Of a stretch of DNA of 64,000 bases, positions 32,945-43,790 are shown one piece after another (position 1 is the first letter of the stretch; every line of letters begins with the position of its first letter). The translations under genes were made by a program, and so were the position numbers. The notes below the pieces were generated by a model. The model ran no database searches and was not told the DNA's origin. It saw only the letters and a list, made by a program, of their open reading frames with translations. Origin of the DNA: Sporopachydermia quercuum (lineage: Eukaryota; Ascomycota; Sporopachydermiomycetes; Sporopachydermiales; Sporopachydermiaceae); the NCBI GenBank assembly GCA_001599295.1, contig BCGN01000008.1, forward strand, positions 682,001 through 746,000, written 5' to 3'.

Positions 32945-35900
32945 TTACTTCTTGCTCTTCTTTCCTTTCCCTTTCTTATCTCCTTCAATGTACCTTAAAA
33001 TATCATCAACGCTTCTCTGAGAAATTGGAACTTCCTCACCTTTTAATGGTTTCTGTAAGGAACCAGCTGTTCCTTCAACAACTCGTTTTTTAACTGTTTG
33101 CTTAGCATGCGGCTTGGCTTCAGATACTCCAGCTACAGCTTGAAGTCTCATTTCATTTCTATATTTCTCATCCTTGATAGCTCTAACTGCTAATGCAGTT
33201 GATCTTTCTAACCATAACTCAACATCCTTAGTTTGTTCATGGTCAGGACCTAATGTCTTCTTCAAAACCATGAAAGCTTCTCTGAATTCCTTAACAGCAG
33301 AACTATACTCTTGACGTAAGATAAATGATAATGCATATTGATATTGAGCATTCAAGTAACTTGCTGAACCTTTACCGTAAATAGGCTCAGCGATATCCAT
33401 AGCTCTCTTGAACCAAGAATTGGCTTCCTTATAGCGTTTCAGTTCTTGATTCATAACTCCAATGTTAGTTTTCATAGTAATAGTACCCTGGTGATCATCA
33501 CCATAAACAGTTTTCCAATATTTCAATGCTAAATCCGTACAAGCCAAAGCACCAAGAATATTGCCATTAGCATGTTCCAAGAATGCCAGATTAGTATACA
33601 TCATTAACGTTTCTCCGTCATCAAGACCTAAAGTTCTCTCGGCAATAATAACTGCTTTACGTGACGCATCAATGGCTGATGCTAATCTACCGTGTTCTTG
33701 ATATCTTGACGCCAATTGATTATAAACTCTTGCTAAATCAGGATGTAAAGCACCGTAAATTTGTTCATAGAACCCAATGGCTTCTGTCATTAGTTGGAAT
33801 CCCAATTTTTCGCTCTCAACAGTTTCTTCCTCGGTTTCCTTTGGCGTAAATTGACTTCTAGCAAAATCAACTACTTCTTCTCCAATCTTAGATTGGAAAA
33901 CGGAATCCTTAACAATAGGGACAATAGCCAATAAATCATCGGACAAAAATGTAACCGGTGGTTGGGCCTTCTCAACTTTAGTAGTTCCATTGCTGCTGCT
34001 ATCATTCTGTTGCTTCTTCTTCTTTGACTTCTTCTTACTAGATTTACCACCAGATGTAATAACGCTAGCAGCAGAATCAACTAGTTCAGGTGTCGATGTT
34101 CTGGATTTACTCTCGGTTCCAGTTTCATCCTCCTTAGCTACATCTTCAGGTTTAAACACATAATTCTTTTGTTTCCATTGTAATCCGAGCTTAAGAGAGA
34201 TTTCTCGAATGGTAGGATAATATCTAGCTGTAGAAGTAATGAAATCAATACCAACGGCTTTTCTGAACCGTTTCGCAGATTCCTGTTTTACCAAAGCATC
34301 AACAGCAGCTGGAGTCAAGTCTTGGAATGAGAAATCGGTCTGAGAGTAGAATTCTTTAATTTCGCTCTCGATGACAATTTCAGGAGAACCGTTGAAAGAA
34401 GAACCAAGCAGACAGTTCAAGAAATGAGCAACAGCGTAAGGAACAATTGGAGCAGGCAAAGAAGAAATGGTGTCGCCCAAGACGTGTTTTACAGCTCTAG
34501 CAAGAATATCTTGTTTAGCAACAGTAATGAGAGGAGCAAACAGCTCTTCTAAGATAGGTTTGACAGGCTCAGGCTTGAAATCAGCTTTCGAATCTGAGGG
34601 TTCCGTTTCATCCTTCTCCTCAGGCTTTTCTTCAGGCTTTTCTTCAGGCTTTTCTTCAGGCTTTTCCTCAGGCTTTTCCTCAGGTTTTTTCTCTTCCTTT
34701 TTGCTCTCTTCTGCCTTTTCTTCTTCAATACGTTTTTCTAACATATCAATCAAAATACCTAGGTATCTAATATTAATACCTCTACGGTGAAGCATAGCGG
34801 ACAATTGAACTCCATCTAAAGGAGGATGAGCATGCAAGGATTCAACTTCATGTATAAACTCATTAATAAGATCTTCCCGAACAAATTTACTCAAATCTCT
34901 AACCAAATTTTCATCCTTGAGAACTTCAGCGTCATTTGAGCCATTTCTCACGTTATTATCAGTGAAAACATCAGGATTGACTCTCCATTTGTTGGAGATG
35001 ATTTCAGTCAAAGCCTCAGAATCAACTTTGGGGTCCTTTTCTGGCTCTTCTTTGTCTTGTTCTTCTCCTTCTCCCTTCAACTTGGCCTGCTCAGCTAAAA
35101 TCTCTTGGCCTACTTTTCTTCTCCAGAACTCATCCACAGCTTCATGTCTAATAACAGCCGCCCTGTGAGGATAAGAATTGGCATCTTCAGGGTGATAGAA
35201 ATCATCAATAAACTGAATGTCTACAGGAGCAGTTCTATGCAAATCAAGGATGTAATTTCTACCATCAGAACCAACTAAACCTTTAGTATCAACGGAAAGT
35301 TTCAGCGAATGTTCTTTTCCTTCAGCATCAAATACAGTGTGTTGTTTCAAATGGAAAATATCGGCAATAGGACCTAACTTGTCCCCGAATTCTGTGTTTG
35401 ATTCAATAGTGTTTTCCTCTTCATTAGAGCCATAAACAACATTGGCCCCGGAAGCTTTCCCTTGGTTGAAGATACCTGGGACAGGAGTCTGAGCAACTAA
35501 TCTATTACCACAGTAATCAACGACTGTGGTTCTCAGCTGGGCAACGCCAGAAAGATCTAATCGGTTCAACACTCTGACACCTTCAACGTCTTTGGCTGCC
35601 ATATAATGAGCAGCAGCATCACCACCAATCTCAGCAAAGGATCCCATACCATCACGAGCGTAGGAGTAAAAAATACCGTTATGAAGGAAAATATGACCTT
35701 CAACAGGTTCTGAGGGATTCAAAGGGGCAAGAGCGCCAGATAAAATAGCAGAAGCAGCTTTAGTAGCAGCTACCGTAAAATCAAATGATGCTTTGCATAA
35801 GACACGGTCTCGCAATAATCTGTCCTGAAGACTTTCTGAAGGAATCTCTCTGGTAGATTCATAGTCTTCTAACCAATCACGACTAGTACTAGTGGAAATA

Positions 35901-37021
35901 GCTCCTTCAATTGTATCTGCACATAATAAAGGTTCTTGAGTACGAGCCAAATCAGGGTTGATAGAAGCAGAGCCTGGAGCAGGAGTAATCCACGGAATTG
36001 CTAATCGTGAATTAGAAGGAGCAATATCACTATAAGGATAAGGATCTTTTTCCATTTCAGCTCTTGTTTCTTTTAATGATTCTTCTAACATAGGAGACAG
36101 ATTGATTAGTAAATCTAATAAAGAATGAGAAGATAAAGATTTGCTCGACTTCAAAGGAGTTTTCCTCTTTATAGGATCAAATCTAGTATTGGAACTGTTG
36201 TTAACATAGAAACCTGTAGTATGAGAAGTGATTTGATAGTATTCTCCTTCAAGAGTTTGAACTATTAAGTACAATAAGTGACCTTTTAATGACCAGTTTG
36301 CTGGTGGTGGGTTCCAGCCTGATAATGCAATAGAACGGATTGGTAAAGTAGGTGTCTTTGCTGGACCCGGGAAGTATTTATCAATAGCAACAGGAGCTTC
36401 TAGCGATTTTGAAATGGCATCAATACTAGTAAGATCTTCTGGAGTAGGATCTGCAGGTTCAGACTCTTCTTCCTTTTTCTCTTCTGTTTTATCTTCTGAG
36501 GCGGGAGCAGCATTAGCACCAATCTTTTTTGCTTCAGCTTCTAAATCAACAGGTGAAAGGTTCAACGTAGAAAGGACGCTTATACCAGGATTCACACCAT
36601 TGATGAAAGGATCAGTAGATCCACTGTTGATATTACTGATAGCAGTCACACTTTCAAAACCGAGAAGTTCTCGGATTTTTAATAAATGAACTTTGGCTTG
36701 CTTGATATCATAAGCAGCTCGAACTAATGATAATTCAGATCCGCTGTTTAATCCTTCTTGTTGCAAGTCACCAATGACATCTGTCTCATTTAGCTTCACC
36801 GAATTGAAAATCAAATCAAAACAAGTATAAGAAGCTGTTGCCGTTAATGCAGATAAAGACGCCTTAACGTCAGCAATAGTTTCACCGGGGTTAACTAATA
36901 ATGCAATCTCGTAAGGTGCTTGAGGTAGTTTGAGTTTTAAGGGTAACATTTCTGCCTGTTGTTCTTCTTCTCGTTGATTTTCCTCAACAGCGGCATTGTC
37001 TTTAATTTTATCTTCTGACAT
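32945..37021 (-). CDS. CLU1: Clustered mitochondria protein CLU1
   Basis: A 1358-residue protein; the ATG at 37021 gives MSEDKIKDNAAVEENQREE. Parts in order are an N-terminal ubiquitin-like/CLU-N region (LKLPQAPYEIALLVNPGETIADVKASL) and the GSKI-type repeat region with FYVNNSSNTRFDP. The central CLU domain follows (about 380-640: GHIFLHNGIFYSYARDG, YGSNEEENTI, LHRTAPVDIQF). Next is a Lys/Glu-rich linker with a 12-base minisatellite (about 777-800), and tetratricopeptide repeats at about 1100-1260 (HPDLARVYNQLASRYQEHG...). The C-terminus is very basic. Clu1/CLUH binds mRNAs of nuclear-encoded mitochondrial proteins and keeps mitochondria evenly spread; in yeast it also copurifies with eIF3. 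The stop lies 185 bases from that of the convergent Tudor-SN gene. Length is similar to S. cerevisiae Clu1 (1277). Confidence 0.95.
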   Translation of the reverse strand: MSEDKIKDNAAVEENQREEEQQAEMLPLKLKLPQAPYEIALLVNPGETIADVKASLSALTATASYTCFDLIFNSVKLNETDVIGDLQQEGLNSGSELSLVRAAYDIKQAKVHLLKIRELLGFESVTAISNINSGSTDPFINGVNPGISVLSTLNLSPVDLEAEAKKIGANAAPASEDKTEEKKEEESEPADPTPEDLTSIDAISKSLEAPVAIDKYFPGPAKTPTLPIRSIALSGWNPPPANWSLKGHLLYLIVQTLEGEYYQITSHTTGFYVNNSSNTRFDPIKRKTPLKSSKSLSSHSLLDLLINLSPMLEESLKETRAEMEKDPYPYSDIAPSNSRLAIPWITPAPGSASINPDLARTQEPLLCADTIEGAISTSTSRDWLEDYESTREIPSESLQDRLLRDRVLCKASFDFTVAATKAASAILSGALAPLNPSEPVEGHIFLHNGIFYSYARDGMGSFAEIGGDAAAHYMAAKDVEGVRVLNRLDLSGVAQLRTTVVDYCGNRLVAQTPVPGIFNQGKASGANVVYGSNEEENTIESNTEFGDKLGPIADIFHLKQHTVFDAEGKEHSLKLSVDTKGLVGSDGRNYILDLHRTAPVDIQFIDDFYHPEDANSYPHRAAVIRHEAVDEFWRRKVGQEILAEQAKLKGEGEEQDKEEPEKDPKVDSEALTEIISNKWRVNPDVFTDNNVRNGSNDAEVLKDENLVRDLSKFVREDLINEFIHEVESLHAHPPLDGVQLSAMLHRRGINIRYLGILIDMLEKRIEEEKAEESKKEEKKPEEKPEEKPEEKPEEKPEEKPEEKDETEPSDSKADFKPEPVKPILEELFAPLITVAKQDILARAVKHVLGDTISSLPAPIVPYAVAHFLNCLLGSSFNGSPEIVIESEIKEFYSQTDFSFQDLTPAAVDALVKQESAKRFRKAVGIDFITSTARYYPTIREISLKLGLQWKQKNYVFKPEDVAKEDETGTESKSRTSTPELVDSAASVITSGGKSSKKKSKKKKQQNDSSSNGTTKVEKAQPPVTFLSDDLLAIVPIVKDSVFQSKIGEEVVDFARSQFTPKETEEETVESEKLGFQLMTEAIGFYEQIYGALHPDLARVYNQLASRYQEHGRLASAIDASRKAVIIAERTLGLDDGETLMMYTNLAFLEHANGNILGALACTDLALKYWKTVYGDDHQGTITMKTNIGVMNQELKRYKEANSWFKRAMDIAEPIYGKGSASYLNAQYQYALSFILRQEYSSAVKEFREAFMVLKKTLGPDHEQTKDVELWLERSTALAVRAIKDEKYRNEMRLQAVAGVSEAKPHAKQTVKKRVVEGTAGSLQKPLKGEEVPISQRSVDDILRYIEGDKKGKGKKSKK
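34621..34690 (-). repeat. CLU1: 12-base minisatellite in CLU1 coding EKPE units
   Basis: Five full copies and one partial copy of the 12-base unit CAGGCTTTTCTT (plus-strand reading), with a TT to CT change in the last copies. It encodes repeated EKPE in the linker between the CLU domain and the TPR region. Because the unit is a multiple of three, copy-number change would keep the frame. Confidence 0.92.
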
Positions 37022-38595
37022 TGTTATTCTTGTATTATACAATACAGCTTCTATCTTGTTCTAATTCTAAGTATATCTAATAAACCCTTCTGACAACGAG
37101 ACATCAATATATACAGGATCTCGGACGATATGGTGACTGGGGTCTATTCAATAGATCTGTTCTTTTATAGAAGATTGAATTTATCTATAAAAGAAACAAC
37201 ATTAAATTGAATATTTGGTTGTTCAAAAAGGTTTAATAAGAATGTGATTGATGGCTTTGATGACAGAGCAAGTAATGGAATGGAAGTAAGAGTGGAATCC
37301 CCAGAAATCAGAAAAGTGAAAAATATGAGTCTCACAGTTTGTAGTGAATTTTTCACTTGTAACGGACAGTCACTGGGATAGAATAGATGGACTGTTCCGG
37401 ACAGAAAAAGATGGACCCGGGATTCGGGATGTAAATGAGATTGGGAAGGAAAATGTGAATCAGTAAAGAATATTAAGCTTTTCGAGAGATTGGGAATAAA
37501 TATTCCAATATTGGCAATTAGTTTTTCCTTTCACTCGGCGTTCTTTTGTTTGGATAGGATTATTATGAACTGAATAGAAGAAACCAACCAACAGATAGAC
37601 CTTTAGCGATGTTATGGAGGGTCTGATGAATAAAAGCAGACAAGTAGTATTAAGAGATTTCTTTCAAACGTTAGTAGCACATAGATTTCTATAGATAGAA
37701 CATAATTTGCACAGAATTCCTAGTTCATACTACCGTTGCTAATTTCTTCAAAATCACTTTTCTATCTGCTTGTATTCTTCACAACTTAATTGTGTTCCGT
37801 GAGTCCCGCTTCGGTCATCAAACTGTCCCGAGAATCCTGAACATACACAATTTATACTTCCGAATGGGGTCTGAAGCACCTGTCTGCATCGATATCAGCT
37901 ACAGCGTTAACTCTGTAGATACTATTGAATTCTAGAGGAAATGCACACTAGGTTACATGAGAGAGTAACAAACAATGCAATGCATCAATTTCTCAAGNAT
38001 ATCAATCTNACTCCTTCAAAATGCCTAATGTTTTATGCATTGGATAGTAAATCCGAGCATTATTCATTCCATCTCTTGAGCCAGCATCACTTCACATCTC
38101 ATTCCAGATATTTTCATGACATCCTATCTCATCCCGTCCACTATCGATATCACATCTCATCTTGTGTTTATTAGATCATCACCTAACCAGTTTTTCTTAG
38201 CATATGCAAGAAGACACAGTCAGTAATGCGATGCACCAGTAGGTTTCCTCAGTGAAGGAATGAGATGACAGAAAAACATCTAATGTTGAATAGAATAGTT
38301 GTTTGAATTTGATTATGGTATAGCTATTGATTGCCTGTTGTTGTTTTGTATGTTGTAGCTTACTTACGTATGATACACATATACATCATAATAATAGAGA
38401 CATATACACCTGATAGACAAACATACACACACTGTTAAGAATAGCTAGGTAGTTCCAGTACCATCAGCTACTGCCAACATCAACAATTCCATTAAAACAA
38501 GTTGCAAAAACAAAACTAAGGAAGGCTTATTTTTACAAACTTTTCGATAAAAACAGTCCTTTCCAGTTTCTCACAGGTCTCTCAGGCCGTTGAAA
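37022..38595. other. Divergent promoter region CLU1 / AVL9
   Basis: A 1.57-kb spacer between head-to-head genes. A short plus-strand frame at 37941-38174 holds two Ns (37998, 38009) and no domain. Nothing else was seen. Confidence 0.55.
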
Positions 38596-40572
38596 ATGGA
38601 TTATGATATAGAAGACAGTAATCCATGGAGTGACGCTTTCACAGGACGAGTAGTTGTTTCAAGTCAACGCTCAAAAGTTCTAAATGACAGTAAAACTAAT
38701 CAAATAACCGAGCCAGAGAGCAATATAAAACCTCAGCTGAATGTTCACTCTGAGAAATACTCTAGTTCCCCTTCAATTGCATCAGATAAACCAGATTCAC
38801 CAACCAGCACGCCAGAATTGTTTACTCCTGCCATCCAAGAGAGAAGGCCAATCAGTAGAAAACTGCCAAGCGTAAATACAACAAAAACAGAACCCAATCT
38901 TATATTTGGAGTGTGCGTTGTCGGATTCCATCATGCTAGAGGCCCTGAAGTTGAATACTGGACCGGTGAACCAGCAAGCAATCCTTCCGCCTCAGAACTA
39001 TGGCCTTATCTTCCCTTTCAATCATTACCAGATGGCGCGCATGCTTTTGAAGAAAACTACTGTTACTTCACTTTACTTTACGATGAAAAGACAAATTCAA
39101 GTCCAAAGATTACAACCTCTGTCTCAGAACCAGCTCAGGAATCGATGGCCTACGGAGAATCTGTTACAACGTTATTTGGTATTTCCTGCAATCGGCAAAT
39201 CAACTCAACTGAACTGACGAACAAATCCTCAGAGATCACCAGGTCAACTGTGCAGAAATCAATAGTGGTAGTAGTGAGACAACCAATATTTGGTCAAATC
39301 AAAGAAAAACTAGGCATTGTCACTAAGGCATACTTTTTCCAAAAGGATTTCGATAACAGAACTATCATCGATGATCTATACCTTAATCTCTGCTCGAAAT
39401 TCAACACAACTAATGCATCATCGAAGATCTCTCTCTTAGAATCAGAAGATTTCTATTTTGGCATCTCTGTGAGAGAACTGATTCATTCTTTTGGTAGCAA
39501 AACACTCGTGCTACTGAAAGCTTTACTATTGGAGAAAAAAGTCCTATTATATGCAAATTCTACTGAAATGTTGTGTTCACTACAGTTTTCATTATTATCT
39601 CTGATACCTAATTTACTATCCAATTTACAACCATGTGGATCTCCTTTGCTTTATAAGAACTATGAAAAGACAATGGTGAAACCTCAAGAGGTCCAAACTG
39701 CCAATCCTTCATCTATGCGGAAATTCATTGGATTTCCCTTACAATTATTCGGAAAAGGTGGAATATTCTCGCCATATGCTCCTTTGCAACAACTAGATGA
39801 TCTTACATCTATTCAAACCGAGTTTTTTCTGGCCGGCACAACGAACTCTTTGATTGTAGAACAGTTGAAACCTCATTTAGATGTTATAGTATATATTGAT
39901 GAGCTCCCGGCTATGCATTCTACAAATATATCTCAACAAGACAATGTGGTATCGAGCATTAATCGCGTTCAGGTTCTATCAAAGACTCTCAATAACAGTT
40001 TATCACTTACAGGCTTAGACAAACGGTTTATTGAAACCGTTAGCCGTGCTGTCAATAGCACTTGGAATGATGAGGATTTCTTCACTCCCAGTGATGCTGG
40101 GTATAAAGGGTCTGAAGATTACGTGCGTGATATGTTCGAAGAATATCTAATGGGTCTAATGGCAACCCTGAAAAGCAGTTTGTATGGACTTGAAAGCCCC
40201 ATCGAAGAATTCAACTTGGAATGGACCAAGCAATGGAAAAGCACATATAATTTCGATCTTTTCCGAAGATATACTGACGAGGAAGTGTTTGATATTGTTG
40301 AGGCTCGCCATATAGGTGTTGACTGTACTGGAGATGTTGGTGCCTTTATCAGCGGAGGAATAGCAAGTCTACAACGGAGATTCCGTAGGGGGAAGAAGGA
40401 TAAAGATGACGAGAGCTCAGCAAATGAAGAACAAGAGGAATCCAGTTCAGAGACTGAAAAAGGCTCTAATGATGAAAAGCAGCCAATAAATGAACAAACA
40501 GCCAACAAAGAACAAGCAACAAGTCGTAAAGGGTATTTTTGGTCATGGAGACAGAAGAAGAGTTCAGAATGA
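38596..40572 (+). CDS. AVL9: AVL9-like late secretory pathway protein (DENN fold)
   Basis: A 658-residue protein from the ATG at 38596 (MDYDIEDSNPWSDAF). The hallmark FGVCVVGFHHARGPEVEYW (about 100-120) opens the Avl9 longin/uDENN part, followed by LWPYLPFQSLPDGAH and FFTLLYDEK-type strands. SFGSKTLVLLKALLLEKKVLLYA (about 295-320) is the central DENN core, and NLLSNLQPCGSPL follows. The C-terminal tail is highly charged (RGKKDKDDESSANEEQEESSS). Avl9 is needed for exocytic carrier formation in yeast lacking Apl2 and Vps1, and is related to DENN Rab exchange factors. There is no signal or membrane span. The stop converges with RNA15, 358 bases away. Confidence 0.88.
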   Translation: MDYDIEDSNPWSDAFTGRVVVSSQRSKVLNDSKTNQITEPESNIKPQLNVHSEKYSSSPSIASDKPDSPTSTPELFTPAIQERRPISRKLPSVNTTKTEPNLIFGVCVVGFHHARGPEVEYWTGEPASNPSASELWPYLPFQSLPDGAHAFEENYCYFTLLYDEKTNSSPKITTSVSEPAQESMAYGESVTTLFGISCNRQINSTELTNKSSEITRSTVQKSIVVVVRQPIFGQIKEKLGIVTKAYFFQKDFDNRTIIDDLYLNLCSKFNTTNASSKISLLESEDFYFGISVRELIHSFGSKTLVLLKALLLEKKVLLYANSTEMLCSLQFSLLSLIPNLLSNLQPCGSPLLYKNYEKTMVKPQEVQTANPSSMRKFIGFPLQLFGKGGIFSPYAPLQQLDDLTSIQTEFFLAGTTNSLIVEQLKPHLDVIVYIDELPAMHSTNISQQDNVVSSINRVQVLSKTLNNSLSLTGLDKRFIETVSRAVNSTWNDEDFFTPSDAGYKGSEDYVRDMFEEYLMGLMATLKSSLYGLESPIEEFNLEWTKQWKSTYNFDLFRRYTDEEVFDIVEARHIGVDCTGDVGAFISGGIASLQRRFRRGKKDKDDESSANEEQEESSSETEKGSNDEKQPINEQTANKEQATSRKGYFWSWRQKKSSE

Positions 40573-40930
40573 AGTAGAATATAAACTGGGAGAGTGGTAC
40601 AGTATGGTTTATATAGTATACTATGTATAGGGAGAAGGTAGAGTAGAATAGTTAAAGGATGGGACGTAGAGTTGGTCAATGTCAGAAGTATAGTTCATCG
40701 ACATCTACTACTGATGTTAAAACAAAAATAATACAATGGAAGCATGCAATAAAAAAAGAAGCATGTATATACATCTAAACTGGATAGCTACACATGATTC
40801 CTAGCATTGTGAACTTTAGGATTTGTTTCATCTATTTTACATTATACATGACACAATACATCTAATCATCCATTCTTATTATTGCCAGAATATCCTTCTA
40901 CTGATTCTTTATAATGATTCTTTATATTGA
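40573..40930. other. Convergent 3' intergenic region AVL9 / RNA15
   Basis: 358 bases of AT-rich sequence holding the 3' ends of both genes. Nothing else seen. Confidence 0.65.
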
Positions 40931-41963
40931 TCATATAGGTTCACCATTCAGAATTCTTGTCTTCAATGCTAAAACAGAGGCCCTTTGATCTTCGGGTAAC
41001 GAGCTTATTTGAACATCAGTCAGATTGAGCACTGACTGTAGAAGCGATTTCTTATCTGGTGTCAGATTAGCATATACTGGTAATGACAATGGATCGATGG
41101 GAATGGATTGGTCTCTGGTTGGAGCAACAGGAATAGCTGGTAAATGTGCTGGAGTGTTTTCTGGTGATGAGGAAGAAACTATCACTGGCTGAGATTGTAG
41201 TTGCGGTGGCTGAGCTTGAATGTTGCTTGATGCTGCAGTAGCTTGTTGTTGCTGTTGCAGAGGTTCTTGAGCTTGAATAGGTGGCTCAATGTTATTAAGA
41301 ATTCCAGTAACTGTCTCAGCATCTGTCCAATTCAATAGTAATAANCATTGTACTAGTGCGTATGACAATTGTGGCGACCGATCTAACAGCTCCGTCATTA
41401 GTTTGTCATCATCTTTGGCCATTTTGATACAATCTTTTACTATAGTCATTAGTTTACTTCTTTCATAGTTTGATAGCGTATGTGTAATCATATCAGGTCC
41501 TGTTTGTCCTGGTGGAACAGCGAGACCAATAGGTAGCATAGGTAGTTGTGATTCATTGTTATTTGAAAGATGGCTGTTATTAGAAGAAGGAACAAAGTTT
41601 TCATTAGAATAATCAACTTTGATTTCTCGTTTCCCAATATTCAGATTGTTTAGGTTTCTTACCGCAGAAGAAGCAGTTTCTGAGTCTATGTTCTGTTAGT
41701 TAATGTGACAAGATAACTAAGAAAGACGAGAATGTCATAGAAGCAGCTGTAGTAGTAAAGCAATATAAGAAGAATTATAATAGCTACTTACCAGCATATT
41801 CAACAAATGCAAACCCTTTGGATTTCCCCGTGTCCTTGTCGAATACCAACCGGAAATTTATCACTGGTCCCACAGACTTCGCAATATCTAATACTTGTTC
41901 TTCTGTATAATCATATGGAATACTTCCAATGTACACAACTGTGGGAAACCTTGGTTGAGACAT
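40931..41963 (-). CDS. RNA15: mRNA cleavage and polyadenylation factor RNA15 (CstF64)
   Basis: Two exons, 41792-41963 and 40931-41685, encode 308 residues. The intron at 41686-41791 (106 bases) has donor GTAAGT and branch AACTAAC; the acceptor is CATAG, and a nearer CAG two bases after the branch is skipped. The RRM (about 7-85) has RNP2 VVYIGSIP and RNP1 KGFAFVEYA, and the splice falls just after RNP1. The hinge that binds CstF77/Rna14 is at about 150-210 (SKLMTIVKDCIKMAKDDDK...). A Gln/Pro-rich linker leads to the CstF C-terminal helical bundle at the end (LTPDKKSLLQSVLNLTDVQISSLPEDQ), which contacts Pcf11. The protein binds U-rich RNA in CF IA during 3' end formation. N at 41345 is the third base of a TGN codon in the hinge. 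Confidence 0.95.
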
Positions 41964-42674
41964 GTTTATTATTATGATTATGATTATATGAATATGATTA
42001 TAAATATAAATATGCTTATATTATGATATAGATCAACAAATAATGCACTATCATAGTTATATATAACTGACTATTGTTTTTCTTTTGGTTGTAGATAGTA
42101 AACTATTACGTGACAGTCAATCAGTTTTGAGGCATAAATTCAGTTGCTATTACCAATCTTGCCCAGAACTCCCTACCTATGCATTCCTATTGCCAATAAA
42201 ACGTTACAATTTTCTACTTTTCGTAGACTAACAAGAAGCACTCCTATTGCTTTACTTTACATAAGAGGTGAGAACATAGCTTAATGATTTGGACATTGGA
42301 GTGAAAGTGAAAAACATGAAAATCGAGAGGGCAGTCCAGAAGATAGGGTAGTGTAAAAATTCAGATTACATAATCAATAAAATTTAGTGATAAGTAGATT
42401 ATTACATAAACAATAATAATAATAATAATAAAAGCATCGAATTTGTCTCGCCTTTAATTTTATATTTTTCAGTATTGAGACTTGTGACTTGATGATATAC
42501 TTAGTGAAGGAATTGATGAAGTTATTATAAGCTTATCATCGAGAACTTTGCTTTCTATTACTCGAAATAAATAGTGGAATGCGTGGAAGACGTTGATGAT
42601 ATATGAGTCATCTATGACGGTTAAATTTGGTAACTGTGAGTTGTTATTGACTATAAAGAGGAGTTGGAAGCAAT
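41964..42674. other. Divergent promoter region RNA15 / DST1
   Basis: A 711-base AT-rich spacer between head-to-head genes for two RNA polymerase II factors. It contains an AAT microsatellite, listed separately. No gene seen. Confidence 0.6.
42412..42430 (+). repeat. (AAT)n microsatellite
   Basis: About six copies of AAT in the RNA15-DST1 promoter region. Confidence 0.85.
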
Positions 42675-43790
42675 ATGGATGCCAGAGAGATCAAGACGCT
42701 TATGAGCGCGTTGGATAAAGCTCCGAACGATGAAAAGATATTAGAAATTTTGAACATTCTTCGAAAAGAAGTAAAGCCAACAGAGAAGTTTCTACGAGTA
42801 AGTTGTTTGCATTGTGGATTGGTTAAATGGTAGAACAGGATTACAGAATCGTGTTTGTGACGATAGTAGCAATGAAAAAGGTCAATTATTAACCTAACAC
42901 TTATTTCTTTATAGGAAACCAAAGTAGGTGTAGCTGTCAACAAGCTGAAGGCAGGACAACATTCAGAGGAGGTTGTAAATCTTGTTAAGAAAATTATTAA
43001 ACAATGGAAAGATGAAGTTACCAAAGAGAAAACTCAACAAAAGCATCATTCACAAGTTAGAAAAGACGCTCCATCATCGTCAGAATCGGGAACTGTAGGC
43101 AAATCAAGCGAGAAGTTTGTTTCTAAAAGCGGATTAGTTAGAAATCCTAAGAATGATGGTATAAGTGTTTTGATTCATGATAGCAGAGATAGAAATAAGA
43201 GTATAGAAATTCTTTACACGGCATTGGCTATAGGGAGTGATAAGCGTAAGTAAATTTTGAGTCAGATTCCAGGAGATTCGGTGTTAATATGTCAAGTTCA
43301 GAGAGCAAAGGCATATAATAATGTATATTATGTTCTATGAAATAAGTTATTAACAGTTAGGAAAGCTCCGTCATACATTATGAAAGTTGCCAAATCTATT
43401 GAAGATGTCGTATATAGAGCAGAAAGAGGTCTTGGATCAGAGTATAGGAATAAGCTACGAGTTCTCACAACAAATTTACGGCAGCAGAATAATCCAGAAC
43501 TAAGAGAAAGAGTGTTGAATAGTGATATTACTCCTGAAAAATTCCACACAATGACACCTGAGGAAATGGCACCTGCACATATGAAGAAGGAGATCGAAGA
43601 GATTAAAAAGAAGAATCTTTTAGAAGCTCAATCAGCTAAACCAAAAAACGCTGTTACAGATAGGTTCACTTGCGGTAAATGTAAGCAAAAGAAGGTTAGT
43701 TATTACCAAATGCAAACCAGATCTGCTGATGAACCGTTGACTACATTTTGTACATGCGAGAACTGTGGTAACAGATGGAAATTTTCATAG
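42675..43790 (+). CDS. DST1: Transcription elongation factor TFIIS
   Basis: Three exons, 42675-42797, 42915-43245 and 43366-43790, encode 292 residues. Introns are 42798-42914 (117 bases, branch CCTAAC) and 43246-43365 (120 bases, branch TTATTAAC); both donors are GTAAGT. The N-terminal helical bundle (about 1-77), the central domain (SIEILYTALAIGSDKPPSYIMKVAKSIED...) and the C-terminal zinc ribbon all match yeast Dst1 closely. The ribbon is CGKC...CENC with the essential RSADEP acidic loop. TFIIS enters the RNA polymerase II funnel and stimulates transcript cleavage by backtracked polymerase. The third exon start is ambiguous because three AG acceptors lie within ten bases; I chose the one giving SDKPPSY, which matches the PP in S. 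cerevisiae Dst1. The chain is slightly shorter than Dst1 (309). Confidence 0.95.
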
